Made by a program: the position numbers and the translations under genes. 64,000 bases of DNA from Pirellulaceae bacterium (GTDB lineage Bacteria > Planctomycetota > Planctomycetia > Pirellulales > Pirellulaceae): the NCBI GenBank assembly GCA_019636385.1, contig JAHBXT010000006.1, forward strand, positions 1 to 64,000. Reading direction: 5' to 3'. Below, one piece after another: positions 16,743 through 25,427 of the stretch. How positions within the stretch are numbered: position 1 is the first letter of the stretch; every line of letters begins with the position of its first letter. The notes beneath the pieces were generated by a model. The model had not been told where the DNA came from. It worked only from the letters and a program-made list of their open reading frames with translations, and made no database searches.

Positions 16743-17714
16743 CTAACCAACCTTCTGTTTGGCAGCCATCCTGTTGCGCACTGCTTCAGGAACGTCGCGC
16801 CAGCGGCGATGCAACCACCAATACTGTTCGGGAGCTAAGCGTATGGCCTGCTCGAGGCGGTCATTATACCATCGTGTCATGGCCTCGACCGATCGCAGGT
16901 ACTCGGGGGAATCTTGACCGCTTTCTAACGCCGGATCGGCAATGCCCGTAAGTCCAACTTCCATTCTTAGCGGCCGGTCCAGTCGCCGCGCATAGGTGAC
17001 TAGCATGGGGGCACGCGCCGAGAGCACAAACAGAGCCAGCGACTTGTGGCACGACGTGATGTGCCCAAAAAACTCGACCCAACAGCCTCGATTGCCCGCG
17101 AATTGATCGGCCAGGATGCTTAGCGTTCCTCGATTGTCTAGGAGCTGTTGGACCGATGTTGAGCTGCCTTCCATTGGCAATATGGTTTGGCCGGTCCCGG
17201 AGCGAAAATCCAGTACAAATTCGTTGACAAGTGGGTTATCCAGAGGGCGTGCAATAGTCGACGTGCGGATCCCCAGAAGTCCTGTGAGATATCCGGCAAC
17301 TTCGAAATTTCCGAAATGCCCGGTGACCAAAATGGTGGGCCGCGAATCCATCAACAACCGCATCATCGCTTCTTTGTCAGGCATGTAGATATGCTCGCGC
17401 CAGTTGGAAGCGTGGATCTTCCGCGGGGCATGTGCGATCTCGCAGACCATCAGCAGTAGGTGATGCCACATCTTACGGCGCAGGAACGAGAGCTGTTGCT
17501 GGTCCAGCGATCCGTAGACCAACTGCAAGTTGCGATCGCAAACTTGGCGTCGAAGTGTTGTCCAGTCGCTTATCAGCACGGCCAACAGGCGGCTCAGTCG
17601 GTCACAGCTTTCAAGCGACAGGCACAAAATGCCGCAGACGGCGATGCGCAAGGCGATGTAGGCGAGCCAGTCGGTCAATAACCCGTGTCGACTATAGCGT
17701 TTGCCGTCGCCCAT
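16743..17714 (-). CDS. Lipid A biosynthesis acyltransferase, LpxL/HtrB-like
   Basis: 323 residues. The family's catalytic HX4(D/E) motif is in VTGHFGNFEVAGY, with upstream RNLQLVYGSL and downstream LADQFAGNRGCWVEFFG matching the acyltransferase fold; an N-terminal hydrophobic stretch (LTDWLAYIALRIAVCGILCL) is the usual membrane anchor. It transfers an acyl chain from acyl-ACP to a lipid A precursor at the inner membrane, supporting an LPS-bearing outer membrane. The GT25 gene 30 bases upstream may be co-transcribed and could act on LPS sugars. Confidence 0.9.
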   Translation of the reverse strand: MGDGKRYSRHGLLTDWLAYIALRIAVCGILCLSLESCDRLSRLLAVLISDWTTLRRQVCDRNLQLVYGSLDQQQLSFLRRKMWHHLLLMVCEIAHAPRKIHASNWREHIYMPDKEAMMRLLMDSRPTILVTGHFGNFEVAGYLTGLLGIRTSTIARPLDNPLVNEFVLDFRSGTGQTILPMEGSSTSVQQLLDNRGTLSILADQFAGNRGCWVEFFGHITSCHKSLALFVLSARAPMLVTYARRLDRPLRMEVGLTGIADPALESGQDSPEYLRSVEAMTRWYNDRLEQAIRLAPEQYWWLHRRWRDVPEAVRNRMAAKQKVG

Positions 17715-17744
17715 AGATTTCCAGTGGCGGTTGTCGAGTGAACG

Positions 17745-18755
17745 CTAGGCACTTTGACGTGATCGTGCCGAATCGACCGTGATTGCAGACGCAATACGAT
17801 CTTGGCCCTGCAATTGTAAAGAAGATGCTGTCGGTAGGTAGCATTGAGTTTGTGGCGTAGCGTTACAAGGTCCGGTACCGATGGTCACTGGAGGGAAGTC
17901 AGTGAGCCATTTTTGGCGCGCGGCAAATTGGTTCCTGATCAAGCGGAGGTTCTTAACCGCCCAATAGTGTAACAGGTTATGGCTAAGTCGATCACGCAGT
18001 CGATGGCGAATGAAGCTCTGGCTACGGTCGACGCCAATTGGCGCAGGATCAACGGCTAGTCCCCGGCCGGTCCGAGCACACCAGTCCCTCAGGAACTGAT
18101 CTACGGGCGCGTAAATCGATTGAGTACTATCCAGAAATGCTTGGGCACCGCGCCGATTCCACAGCACTGCAAAAGTTCCCAGCGGGAAGTAATGCGCTGC
18201 CATCAAGCGATATGAATTGCAAGACGCCACGCACGCACTGCTGTCGAGTTGGTTGGTGGAGTTGCCGGTGCCCAGCGGGATTCTAAATTCGGCCAGCTGT
18301 CGGGAGAATTTATGCGACGGATTCCCCAAGTTAAGGACGTCCCATTGGTTCTGGTAGTGTTCTTCCAGCCAAGATAGCAGCCGCCCAAGCAGCAACCGAA
18401 AATCGGCCGGAATCCGTACATCATCTTCCAGAACCAAAGCCAATTGAGCATTTGAACTGAGAAACTGCTGAGCACAGCGCCGATGGCTGAGGAAGCATCC
18501 CATCTCGCTTCCAGACAATGGACGTCCGTATCGCCGTAGAGCCAGCTGGTTGTGATATTCTGGAAAACTCGTCGCGAGAACACCTCGTCCATCCACCGCC
18601 TGAACCCTCTGGAACGGCAGGTCAGCCCTTTCAAGCTCTTCGGTCACCTGCGCAAGCCGCCGATGGCAGTCGGCCAAATTGACTATCCAGACTCCCAGTG
18701 CATCCAGGGATTGGCTAACGGACGAGTTTTGGTCAGACAAAAGCGATGGCGTCAT
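17745..18755 (-). CDS. Glycosyltransferase family 25 (LPS-type) protein
   Basis: 336 residues. Family 25 signs: VWIVNLADCHRRLAQV at the N-terminus, GSEMGCFLSHRRC, and the acidic motif LALVLEDDVRIP. These enzymes add hexoses to lipopolysaccharide core or similar acceptors using UDP-sugars; the donor here cannot be told. It lies just upstream of the LpxL-like gene in the same direction, consistent with envelope glycolipid synthesis. Residues after about 280 are low in family signal and may be a species-specific tail. Confidence 0.85.
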   Translation of the reverse strand: MTPSLLSDQNSSVSQSLDALGVWIVNLADCHRRLAQVTEELERADLPFQRVQAVDGRGVLATSFPEYHNQLALRRYGRPLSGSEMGCFLSHRRCAQQFLSSNAQLALVLEDDVRIPADFRLLLGRLLSWLEEHYQNQWDVLNLGNPSHKFSRQLAEFRIPLGTGNSTNQLDSSACVASCNSYRLMAAHYFPLGTFAVLWNRRGAQAFLDSTQSIYAPVDQFLRDWCARTGRGLAVDPAPIGVDRSQSFIRHRLRDRLSHNLLHYWAVKNLRLIRNQFAARQKWLTDFPPVTIGTGPCNATPQTQCYLPTASSLQLQGQDRIASAITVDSARSRQSA

Positions 18756-19379
18756 ATCGACAACAGGTCTATTTTCTGGATTAAGCAGTCCTGCTCCCCA
18801 CGGGGCGCTTCTCGAAAATGTCCGGTGCGCCTATCCAGGCAACTGTACTATTGTCCGGCAACCTATCCAATCGGCTGGGTGTAAGCAAGATCAACCTGGA
18901 AACAAAGGGTAGAAGGGAAACCCACCTGCGCGACAGTCCGCCTATTCGGGTGGCTACGTTCGTAGGGGCGACGGATGCAAACTGCACGGATATATGTATA
19001 TAAGGGTAACTTTGGTTAATAAACCAGCCCCGCGATGTTGTTGACCCCGTTCCCTCAACGTTCAGGGGCATCGAAACCTCCCGGAAGTCTGGTCTTACGC
19101 CCACCTAAAATTACATTTGGCAGTCCTTAATGAACTACGCTGATCGTCGAGGTTGAATCCAATAGCCGTAGCCAATTCGGTTCGTCCAGGCCAAAATGGG
19201 ACAATCCGATCTACTGTCCGTCCCATAGTGATGACTCACATTGATTCTGACCGGTATCCCGACGGCTTTGGGGCGATTACCGCCCAAATTTCGACATAGC
19301 GGGATGTACGCTACCGTTTGCGTTGGATTCGCTGACTAAGAAAGTTGGGGGATTTGCGTAGCGATCTTGGGGAAATCTC

Positions 19380-19407
19380 TTGACACCAGTCCCCAACTAC
19401 CTAAACT
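19380..19407 (+). promoter_or_regulatory. Candidate sigma-70-type promoter (distal)
   Basis: TTGACA at 19380-19385 and TAAACT at 19402-19407 with a 16-base spacer, facing the PEP-CTERM gene about 190 bases downstream. Pattern match only. Confidence 0.35.
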
Positions 19408-19483
19408 CTGAACCTTGCAGACTCTGACGATTCTGAGGTTCTGGGTATAGCTAGCGAATGTCGGGCGAATACGGGCCAAAAGC

Positions 19484-19511
19484 TTGACATGGGGCACTGG
19501 CACATTACACT
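19484..19511 (+). promoter_or_regulatory. Candidate sigma-70-type promoter for the PEP-CTERM gene
   Basis: A perfect TTGACA at 19484-19489 and TACACT at 19506-19511 with a 16-base spacer, giving a leader of roughly 75 bases before the ATG at 19594. It is the better placed of two similar sites. Pattern match only. Confidence 0.5.
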
Positions 19512-19593
19512 GGGACTTCTAGTGGGTTGAATGATTCTGCGGGTACCGCAAACGCTAACCATTTTTACGACGTGTTTTTACAGGAGATCTCTA

Positions 19594-20205
19594 ATGTTGC
19601 GTAGATTGTCGAGTCTATGTGCTTTCATGCTGGCGATTGGGCTAGCGGCTGGCACGGCTGACGCTGCTTTGTTGCTGTATGTTTCAGCACCACCTCAAAA
19701 CCCTGTGCTCAATCCAGGTGATGAAATCACTCTGACCATTCGCATTCGTCCAACCAGTTTGAACCCAGATCCGGACGATCCGGATAACAATCCACCCTTG
19801 CAGTCGTTCAATGGGGGCGACTTCATGATTGGTGCTGGCGGTGGCGGTACTTTTGAATTGGCGACGGTTCCTGCCAACAATCCAATCGGCGGTTGGACTG
19901 CTGTGCCAGCTCAAGGTGGCGTCGAGCGTTTCTACACGGGCGGACCAGCCAACACAGTAAACTTCTTCAATACGAATCCTGCCACAGGTCGTAACATGGC
20001 GTTTATCGTCTTGAAGGCTGGCAATGTTGGTGGTCAGTTCACCACTACTTTCACTCAAGTGAACATGCTGGACGCGGCGTTCAATGTGATCCCAACTTCA
20101 ATCGAAGGTTTCACATACACTGTTAATGCGATTCCTGAGCCATCCTCAGCGTTGCTGTGCGGTTTGGGCGTCGGTGGTCTGGCTCTACGACGTCGTCGCA
20201 GCTAG
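19594..20205 (+). CDS. PEP-CTERM sorting-domain exported protein
   Basis: 203 residues from the ATG at 19594, chosen because AGGAG lies just before it and it starts a clean signal peptide (MLRRLSSLCAFMLAIGLAAG, cut near ADA). A longer frame starts at 19531 but lacks these. The mature part opens LLLYVSAPPQNPVLNPGDEITLTI, like the cohesin-type beta domains of planctomycete PEP-CTERM proteins. The end, IPEPSSALLCGLGVGGLAL then RRRRS, is a canonical PEP-CTERM signal: PEP motif, hydrophobic helix, basic tail. It should be processed by an exosortase; none is in the window. A strong terminator follows. Confidence 0.9.
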   Translation: MLRRLSSLCAFMLAIGLAAGTADAALLLYVSAPPQNPVLNPGDEITLTIRIRPTSLNPDPDDPDNNPPLQSFNGGDFMIGAGGGGTFELATVPANNPIGGWTAVPAQGGVERFYTGGPANTVNFFNTNPATGRNMAFIVLKAGNVGGQFTTTFTQVNMLDAAFNVIPTSIEGFTYTVNAIPEPSSALLCGLGVGGLALRRRRS

Positions 20206-20242
20206 TTAGCCAATCGCTAAATTGCAGTAATTCAAACGTAAA

Positions 20243-20285
20243 CTAGCCGCTGAATCGAATGATTCAGCGGCTAGCTTCGTTTTTC
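20243..20285 (+). terminator. Rho-independent terminator after the PEP-CTERM gene
   Basis: CTAGCCGCTGAATC and GATTCAGCGGCTAG form a perfect 14-bp stem around a GAAT loop (20243-20274), followed by CTTCGTTTTT. It lies 38 bases after the stop codon. It is the clearest intrinsic terminator in the window. Confidence 0.9.
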
Positions 20286-20338
20286 GGGTTAGCGTTTCCA
20301 AGTCTTGATCGGACTTCAGGAAGGCGAGCAGCCTACAG

Positions 20339-20400
20339 GTAGCTGCCTTCGCCAGAGGGCCTGCCGAATTGGGGTTCCGCCGTCTAGTGACGGTGGCTAC
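20339..20400. repeat. Dispersed GTAGCTAC-ended repeat, copy upstream of nagA
   Basis: Starts GTAGCTGCCTTCGCCAGAG and ends CCGTCTAGTGACGGTGGCTAC, so the outer ends are inverted and the right part forms a hairpin (CCGTC/GACGG). Related copies occur at 27300, 45732, 47338 and 55100. It ends 65 bases before the nagA start. Confidence 0.6.
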
Positions 20401-20465
20401 GGGTGTATTCTACGGGGGATTCTTACGGGCTGTTTGCCCACGCGATCGACAGGATTGGGTAACAG

Positions 20466-21422
20466 ATGCCAAATATCGCCGGTTCGCAGGACGCTGATAC
20501 GAATTTGCTGGGCAGCGGGTACGTCGACTTACAGTTAAACGGTTACGTTGGCGTCGACTTTAATGATCCAAAGACGACGAGCCATCAATTGCAGCAGGCC
20601 GCCCAAGCGTTGCACAATGACGGTGTTTCGGCTGTACTGCCGACGATCATAACTGCCGACTTGGATTCCATGTGCCGCTGCATTGCCAATGTGGTCGGTG
20701 CTATGGCCACCGATCCGCTGTGTGGCGCACTGTTTCGCGGGGTGCATATCGAAGGTCCGTTTTTATCGCCCGAACCGGGATATATCGGTGCGCACCCGGC
20801 CGAACATGCCTTGGCCGCTTGTGCAAATTCGCTCGACAAGCTGTTCGATGCAGCTCAGGGAATGGCTCGCCTGTTAACGTTGGCACCAGAAGTCGATTGT
20901 GATGGAGTGCTCACTCGAGCCTGCGTACAGCGCGGCTGTCTGGTCGCCGCTGGGCACACTAACGCCAGTCTGCAGGACTTGCAGCGAGCGGTGGATGCTG
21001 GATTGAGCCTGTTTACGCATTTGGGAAACGGCTGCCCACGCATGCTGGATCGACATGACAATATTATCTATCGTGCTCTCCGATTTCGCGATCGCTTGAC
21101 TTACACGCTGATCGCCGACAGCTTTCACATCCCTGAAGTATTGTTCCGCAATCTGCTGGACTGGATTGATTCTTCCAGACTTTGTGTGGTGTCGGATGCT
21201 ATCAGCGCCACCGGTTTGGGGCCTGGCGAGTATCAATTGGGATTACACCGCGTACGCATTGGCCCCGATAAAGCTGCTTGGGATGCCGAGGGCCAGCACT
21301 TCGTTGGTGCCGCTAGCAGTATGCGCGATGCCGACCGATGGCTAGCCGCGGGACTGGGACTTGGTCGAGAACTACGTCTGCAATTGCTGTCGCAGAACCC
21401 AGCCAGGCTGTTGGGACTGTAA
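20466..21422 (+). CDS. nagA: N-acetylglucosamine-6-phosphate deacetylase
   Basis: 318 residues, amidohydrolase superfamily. NagA signatures: GYVDLQLNGYVGVDFND (NagA has QxN where most relatives have HxH), the metal-binding Glu in RGVHIEGPFLSPE, His in AAGHTNASL, His in FTHLGNGCPRM, and the catalytic Asp in CVVSDAISATGLGPG. It removes acetate from GlcNAc-6-phosphate for amino-sugar recycling or catabolism. It is about 50-60 residues shorter than usual at the N-terminus, where the small beta domain should be, while the barrel is complete. No nagB or sugar transporter is adjacent. Confidence 0.9.
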   Translation: MPNIAGSQDADTNLLGSGYVDLQLNGYVGVDFNDPKTTSHQLQQAAQALHNDGVSAVLPTIITADLDSMCRCIANVVGAMATDPLCGALFRGVHIEGPFLSPEPGYIGAHPAEHALAACANSLDKLFDAAQGMARLLTLAPEVDCDGVLTRACVQRGCLVAAGHTNASLQDLQRAVDAGLSLFTHLGNGCPRMLDRHDNIIYRALRFRDRLTYTLIADSFHIPEVLFRNLLDWIDSSRLCVVSDAISATGLGPGEYQLGLHRVRIGPDKAAWDAEGQHFVGAASSMRDADRWLAAGLGLGRELRLQLLSQNPARLLGL

Positions 21423-21593
21423 GACGAGCGGCGGTAACGCACTGGCCGTCGTGCTCGCGGTAAAAGAATTGAGCTAAGTTGCTCCCGATTTGGATACGGG
21501 GCAGCGCCGCCGAGAGTCAGATCGTGGCTTCAGTCTATTGGTATTGGGTGCTAAGCACCTGAACACAAATAGTGTGGCACAACTGCGGAATAA

Positions 21594-21795
21594 ACATGGA
21601 TTTACAGGATTGGCAGGATGATCGTCCAGCCGACTTGTGGGTTAGAGAAATCACTGGGAACATCAGCGGTTGTCCGTACGAAGTCATCAGTGAGTTGGGA
21701 ACCGGCAAGCCGGAACTCGAATACAAACAATTCACACAACACAAATGAGTCTTTCAGGACATACAATCATCCTGTACATCCGGTCCTGCAATGTT
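21594..21795. repeat. Inverted-repeat cassette around a GxxExxY remnant
   Basis: The left end ACATGGATTTACAGGATTGG...CAGGATG (21594-21620) and right end CATCCTGTACATCCGG...GCAATGTT (21768-21795) are imperfect inverted repeats. Short ACAGGATG-type motifs of this kind are known to flank GxxExxY genes scattered in planctomycete and other genomes. Only 146 bases remain between them, containing a gene fragment. Confidence 0.55.
21638..21748 (+). pseudogene. GxxExxY-family protein, small remnant
   Basis: In one plus frame about 35 codons read EITGNISGCPYEVISELGTG then KPELEYKQF before a TGA. This matches the start of GxxExxY proteins (typically EITGxIIGCAxEVHxELGPGLLE), and GKPELEY even satisfies the name motif G-x-x-E-x-x-Y. 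No in-frame start with a ribosome site is present and the remaining two thirds of the family is missing, so this is a relic. Confidence 0.6.
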
Positions 21796-21898
21796 CATGC
21801 ATTTTGTTGGGAAACTTGGGTCTGAGTGCTTAGCTCGAACGCCTGTGGTGGGCCGTCGCTGGCCTGACCAATTGCACTGGAAACTCTATTGCAGATTA

Positions 21899-22336
21899 TC
21901 AGTACTTGGCTTCGTGGGTTTTGGGCGAGGTTGTTGACTGGGTCTGCGACTGGCCAGTGGATACAGGGGGCAGTAGCTCTGTTGATTGAGAGGGCAGCGA
22001 CTCTTTAGATGGTCGAGGGTGATAGACAGCCCCCAAGATTCGCTTCAGATTTTCCATCTGATAGGCGGCCAGAATGCCCACGAACCCGAATAGCAGTAGA
22101 GTGGTAGACAGCCGGTTGACCGCAAATGCGGTCTGCCACTGGGGCGTACCGTAGGTCAGATTGCTGGTCAGAACAGAAGTTAGCAACACCAGGGCGCCAC
22201 AGACGAGTACAGCCCGCGTGCTAAGTTTTAGCAATTGCGGGTGGGCACGCCGATGGGTAGCCGCCTGCGGCGTGCCGGAGCTGCCTGCTGCCGCAGAGTC
22301 ATCGTCATCTTCGCGATCCAGTGGATGGACTTCCAT
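21899..22336 (-). CDS. Small membrane protein of unknown function
   Basis: 145 residues. An acidic N-terminus (MEVHPLDREDDDDSAAAGSS) is followed by two hydrophobic segments: about 43-61 (VLVCGALVLLTSVLTSNLT) and about 77-93 (LLLFGFVGILAAYQME). The Ser/Thr/Pro-rich tail looks disordered. I recognise no family. It is divergent from the NHL gene, with 130 bases between. Composition and a clean frame support it being real; function is unknown. Confidence 0.6.
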   Translation of the reverse strand: MEVHPLDREDDDDSAAAGSSGTPQAATHRRAHPQLLKLSTRAVLVCGALVLLTSVLTSNLTYGTPQWQTAFAVNRLSTTLLLFGFVGILAAYQMENLKRILGAVYHPRPSKESLPSQSTELLPPVSTGQSQTQSTTSPKTHEAKY

Positions 22337-22466
22337 AAATCACCTGAGGTTACCACGAAAGATTCGAGTAATGGCCGTGGCATACTTTTCCCGGCCAGTT
22401 GGGCAGCTTACAGTAAGTGCCAGCGTTGTTGACTCACCAGATTGAATTTCATAGGCAGTAACCATT

Positions 22467-23588
22467 ATGACAAGGTCCCGTTCGCGAAATCGCTTGACCG
22501 AACAATCCCCTGTTTCCGTAAGCCGTCGCCAGTTCCTGGCGGCAACATCGACGGCGGTGCTGGCTGTACACGTTGGAGGCGGCACGGCCAGAGCACATGC
22601 CGGGGCTGCCTCCGAAGTCATTATTGGCCAAGGGGAATTTCAGTACCGGGTCTATCATCAGTGGCCGCAATTGCCAAGTCAATATACCTGGCAGACGACG
22701 CACAACGTAGCTGTGGATTCGTCCGAAAATCTGTATGTAATCCACGAAGGCAAGCAAGAGCTGGCCGATCACCCGTCGATCTTCGTGTTCGATGCCAGCG
22801 GTAAATTCGTACGAGCGTTTGGCAGCCAGTTCCAAGGCGGTGGGCATGGACTGGAGGTTCGTCGCGAGGGCAACGAAGAGTTCCTGTACGTCACCGCCTA
22901 TCAGCAGGTGAAGAGTTTTGCCAAGCTGACATTGAAGGGCGAAGTCGTTTGGGAACAGTATGCGCCCATGCAAAGCGGCAAATACGCCGAGGGCGAAGCC
23001 GAGCATCGCCAGCGGGTATGGGGCCGCAATCGCTTCATGCCTACGAATTTTGCATTTCTGCCCGACGGCGGCTTTCTGCTGGCCGATGGTTATGGCAGCT
23101 TCTTCATCCACCGCTACGATGCCAACGGCCAATGGCTAAGTAGCTTTGGCGGTGAGGGAAAAGGAGAGGGTACATTTAATACACCGCATGGCTTGTGGAT
23201 CGACAGTCGAGGCAACCAGCCGGTTGTGGTGGTGACTGATCGGGCACACCACACCCTGCAGCGGTTCACCATCGAGGGCAAGTACCTGGATACCATTGAA
23301 GGTTTTGGGTTGCCAGCCAATATTGATGTACAGGGGCAGTGGATGTTGGTTCCAGAATTAATAGCGCGTGTCAGTATCTTGGATAAAAATAATCGTGTCG
23401 TCGCCCAATTGGGAGATGATTCGCAACGACTGTCAGCCGATAGCAAGCACGCGATCCGCAACGACGAAAGCCGCTGGCTCGATGGCAAATTTGTACATCC
23501 CCATGACGCCTGTTTTGCCGCCGACGGCAGCATCTTTGTCGCTGAATGGGTAGGACGGGGGCGCGTAAGTAAGCTGCAAAAGCTTTGA
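22467..23588 (+). CDS. Exported NHL-repeat (six-bladed beta-propeller) protein
   Basis: 373 residues. The N-terminus has a twin-arginine signal, SVSRRQFLAATSTAVLAVHV, so it should be exported folded. The rest is a propeller of NHL-type blades: TTHNVAVDSSENLYVIHEG, IFVFDASGKFVRAFGSQF, NFAFLPDGGFLLADGYG, SFGGEGKGEGTFNTPHGLWID, VTDRAHHTLQRFTIEGKYLDT and PHDACFAADGSIFVAEWVG. Planctomycetes carry many such proteins in place of characterised enzymes; ligand and role are unknown. Transcribed alone as far as can be seen, 88 bases before the next gene. Confidence 0.85.
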   Translation: MTRSRSRNRLTEQSPVSVSRRQFLAATSTAVLAVHVGGGTARAHAGAASEVIIGQGEFQYRVYHQWPQLPSQYTWQTTHNVAVDSSENLYVIHEGKQELADHPSIFVFDASGKFVRAFGSQFQGGGHGLEVRREGNEEFLYVTAYQQVKSFAKLTLKGEVVWEQYAPMQSGKYAEGEAEHRQRVWGRNRFMPTNFAFLPDGGFLLADGYGSFFIHRYDANGQWLSSFGGEGKGEGTFNTPHGLWIDSRGNQPVVVVTDRAHHTLQRFTIEGKYLDTIEGFGLPANIDVQGQWMLVPELIARVSILDKNNRVVAQLGDDSQRLSADSKHAIRNDESRWLDGKFVHPHDACFAADGSIFVAEWVGRGRVSKLQKL

Positions 23589-23676
23589 TGGCTCCCAAAG
23601 GACCTTACGATTCCGGGGGGTGGCGGTATAATTCACATTATGTCTCAAAGTCAGTTTTAGCGAGTAATCCCGTTAC

Positions 23677-25101
23677 ATGAGCGATCATTGGAAATCATTA
23701 GCGGATCGACTTGGGTCGCCGCGCGTTGAACCTTCGGTTAGGTACGTTCCAGAGGACACCTCGTCTGCGGTGGCTTCGCCCGGTACGTCGGCGTCAGTAC
23801 CGACGCCGACCAATGATGCCAAGTCAGCCGCGCCACTCCAGCCGGAGGGGGACGCTGCGGATTCTACGGTCGGTAAGGCCCAGCGGGCTATGGCAAGCAA
23901 GGAAGACAAGGTCATGGAAAAACCGCGCCGAAAGTCGTCGTGGGAAAAGCTGGCTGGTGTGTTCGGACTGGGCGGGGTTTCGTCGCAGCGTGCAGACGAT
24001 GCGCCGGATGAGACCTCCACTGGCGATGAAGCGCCGGCGGCGGAATCGACAACGCCACGTCACGCTGTAACTGGTGAGCGTGCCGGTGAGGGACGAAGCG
24101 ATCAGCGTCGTGGGCAGTCGGCTGGTCCAAGAGACAGAGCGCCGCAGTGGCGTTCTGGCCGCGACGATGATGCAGCCAAGCAAGAGTTCGGCCAGTCGAC
24201 ATTGGGTAATGAGCCCCATAGCTTGGGTGACGCACAGGCGGTGACGGAGGCTGGTGATGATGCAACAGAGGCCGATTCTCGCCGGCCTCGCTCACGGCGT
24301 GGCAGACGCGGACGCGGTGATGGGCGACGATTCGACAGAGATTTGCCGTCCGACGATGCCTCCCAGAGCGGTTCGCAGGAATCGTCCAAGCCAGTTGCCC
24401 GTGATCCTTGGTCAAGCCTCTTGAATGCAGAAGCCGATCGAGGCAGCGCCGATCGAGATGATGTTGAAGTTGTGTCCAGAGAACCAGTCGAAACAAGGTC
24501 GGGGCGTGGGCAGGGGCATCGCGATGCAGAGGAGGGCTCAGATCAGCCTCAACGACGTTCGTCGCGCCGGAGGCGTGGGCGTGGTCGCGATCGTGATCAA
24601 GGACCGGACCGAGGGGGCGACGAAAGTACTGTAAACAGTGAACGTCCTGCGCGTCGGTATCGCGATGAACCTGGAGCTGATGTGCGGGATGACCATCGTC
24701 GGCAGGCAGCGCCAGAGGACATGGACGATCTGGATGACGAAAATGAGGATCTGCGTGATGATCAGTTGCGCAGCGCAGGTGATGCTCCGGGCGAAGTATC
24801 CGAATCTCCCGAGGGGCGTGGGCGCAGGCGTCGTCGTCGGCCGCGTGGTGGGTCGCGATCCGGCAGAGGTTATACGCCAGAGCAACCGGTTGAAGCTGAA
24901 GAATCAGCCGGATCGGTGTCGGATGAAATTGATAATTCTGATGTTGCTGATGACCCAGACGCTGACGATTCCAGTGCGGAGAAGCATCGCAACATTCCGA
25001 CCTGGGACGATGCGTTGATGCCTATGATTCAAGCCAATATGGATAATCATCGTCGTGGCGACAGTCGCGGCTCGCGTGCCCGACCCAAAGGTCGCCGTTA
25101 A
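23677..25101 (+). CDS. Arg/Asp-rich, largely disordered protein of unknown function
   Basis: 474 residues with very biased composition. Two short ordered motifs stand out: HWKSLADRLGSP at the N-terminus and SSWEKLAGVFGLGG near residue 90. The rest alternates acidic stretches with basic RGR/RRR tracts (SRRGRRGRGDGRRFDRD, SRRRRGRGRDRDQG, GRRRRRRPRGGSRSGRG) and ends RGSRARPKGRR. Such mixed-charge, arginine-rich regions resemble RNA-binding tails, for example those in RNase E, but no catalytic domain is present. A real gene judging from the long unbroken frame. The downstream SRP RNA and dnaX may or may not be linked. Confidence 0.7.
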   Translation: MSDHWKSLADRLGSPRVEPSVRYVPEDTSSAVASPGTSASVPTPTNDAKSAAPLQPEGDAADSTVGKAQRAMASKEDKVMEKPRRKSSWEKLAGVFGLGGVSSQRADDAPDETSTGDEAPAAESTTPRHAVTGERAGEGRSDQRRGQSAGPRDRAPQWRSGRDDDAAKQEFGQSTLGNEPHSLGDAQAVTEAGDDATEADSRRPRSRRGRRGRGDGRRFDRDLPSDDASQSGSQESSKPVARDPWSSLLNAEADRGSADRDDVEVVSREPVETRSGRGQGHRDAEEGSDQPQRRSSRRRRGRGRDRDQGPDRGGDESTVNSERPARRYRDEPGADVRDDHRRQAAPEDMDDLDDENEDLRDDQLRSAGDAPGEVSESPEGRGRRRRRRPRGGSRSGRGYTPEQPVEAEESAGSVSDEIDNSDVADDPDADDSSAEKHRNIPTWDDALMPMIQANMDNHRRGDSRGSRARPKGRR

Positions 25102-25206
25102 AGGTAGCCAACGTAGTTACATTGCAATCTGCTAGTCTCTGGGACTGACAGCCAACGCTGGCGGTGTTAGAATCCAGACTGCTGAGAATGAGCGCGTGAC
25201 AATGTT

Positions 25207-25312
25207 CTGCTCGCCAGTGGCTCTCGCGAGGGGGAGCCGTGAACCTGGTCAGGACTTAAGTGGAGCAGCCATAAGCGGGGTACTCTTGTGCGAGAGCCGC
25301 TGATGGGCAGAG
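25207..25312 (+). ncRNA. ffs: Small signal recognition particle RNA (4.5S-type)
   Basis: The conserved SRP helix-8 core is present as CCTGGTCAGGACTTAAGTGG then AGCAGCC, compared with GGTCAGG...GGAAGCAGCC in standard bacterial SRP RNA. The flanks pair as required for a hairpin-shaped RNA: GGCTCTCGC (25219-25227) is perfectly complementary to GCGAGAGCC (25290-25298). The tip is ACTTAAGT rather than the common GGAA tetraloop. Position also fits: in Bacillus subtilis the SRP RNA gene lies just before dnaX-ybaB-recR, as here. It binds Ffh for cotranslational membrane targeting. End points are approximate. Confidence 0.85.
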
Positions 25313-25427
25313 CGTTGTCCCTAAGCCGTCTCATGGGCGGTGTCGTTTGACAAGTGGTGCCTGTGGACTGTGGTCAGGGCGCTAGTCAATTCGACAGGTA
25401 GTTGCTGAATCTGGAGCGTAGGTTGCC

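Larger units (their letters stand above)
18756..19593. other. Long intergenic region upstream of the PEP-CTERM gene
   Basis: About 840 bases with no convincing gene on either strand; short open frames here lack ribosome sites and family features. It carries two promoter-like sequences towards its right end and a stretch near 18950-18990 with a fragment similar to the dispersed repeat (GGTGGCTACGTTCGTAGGGGCGACGG is interrupted there). The size leaves room for an unrecognised small RNA. Confidence 0.4.

Noticed and set aside
19531..19593. Upstream start for the PEP-CTERM protein
   Set aside because: It adds MILRVPQTLTIFTTCFYRRS before a complete signal peptide and lacks a ribosome site, while ATG 19594 has AGGAG.
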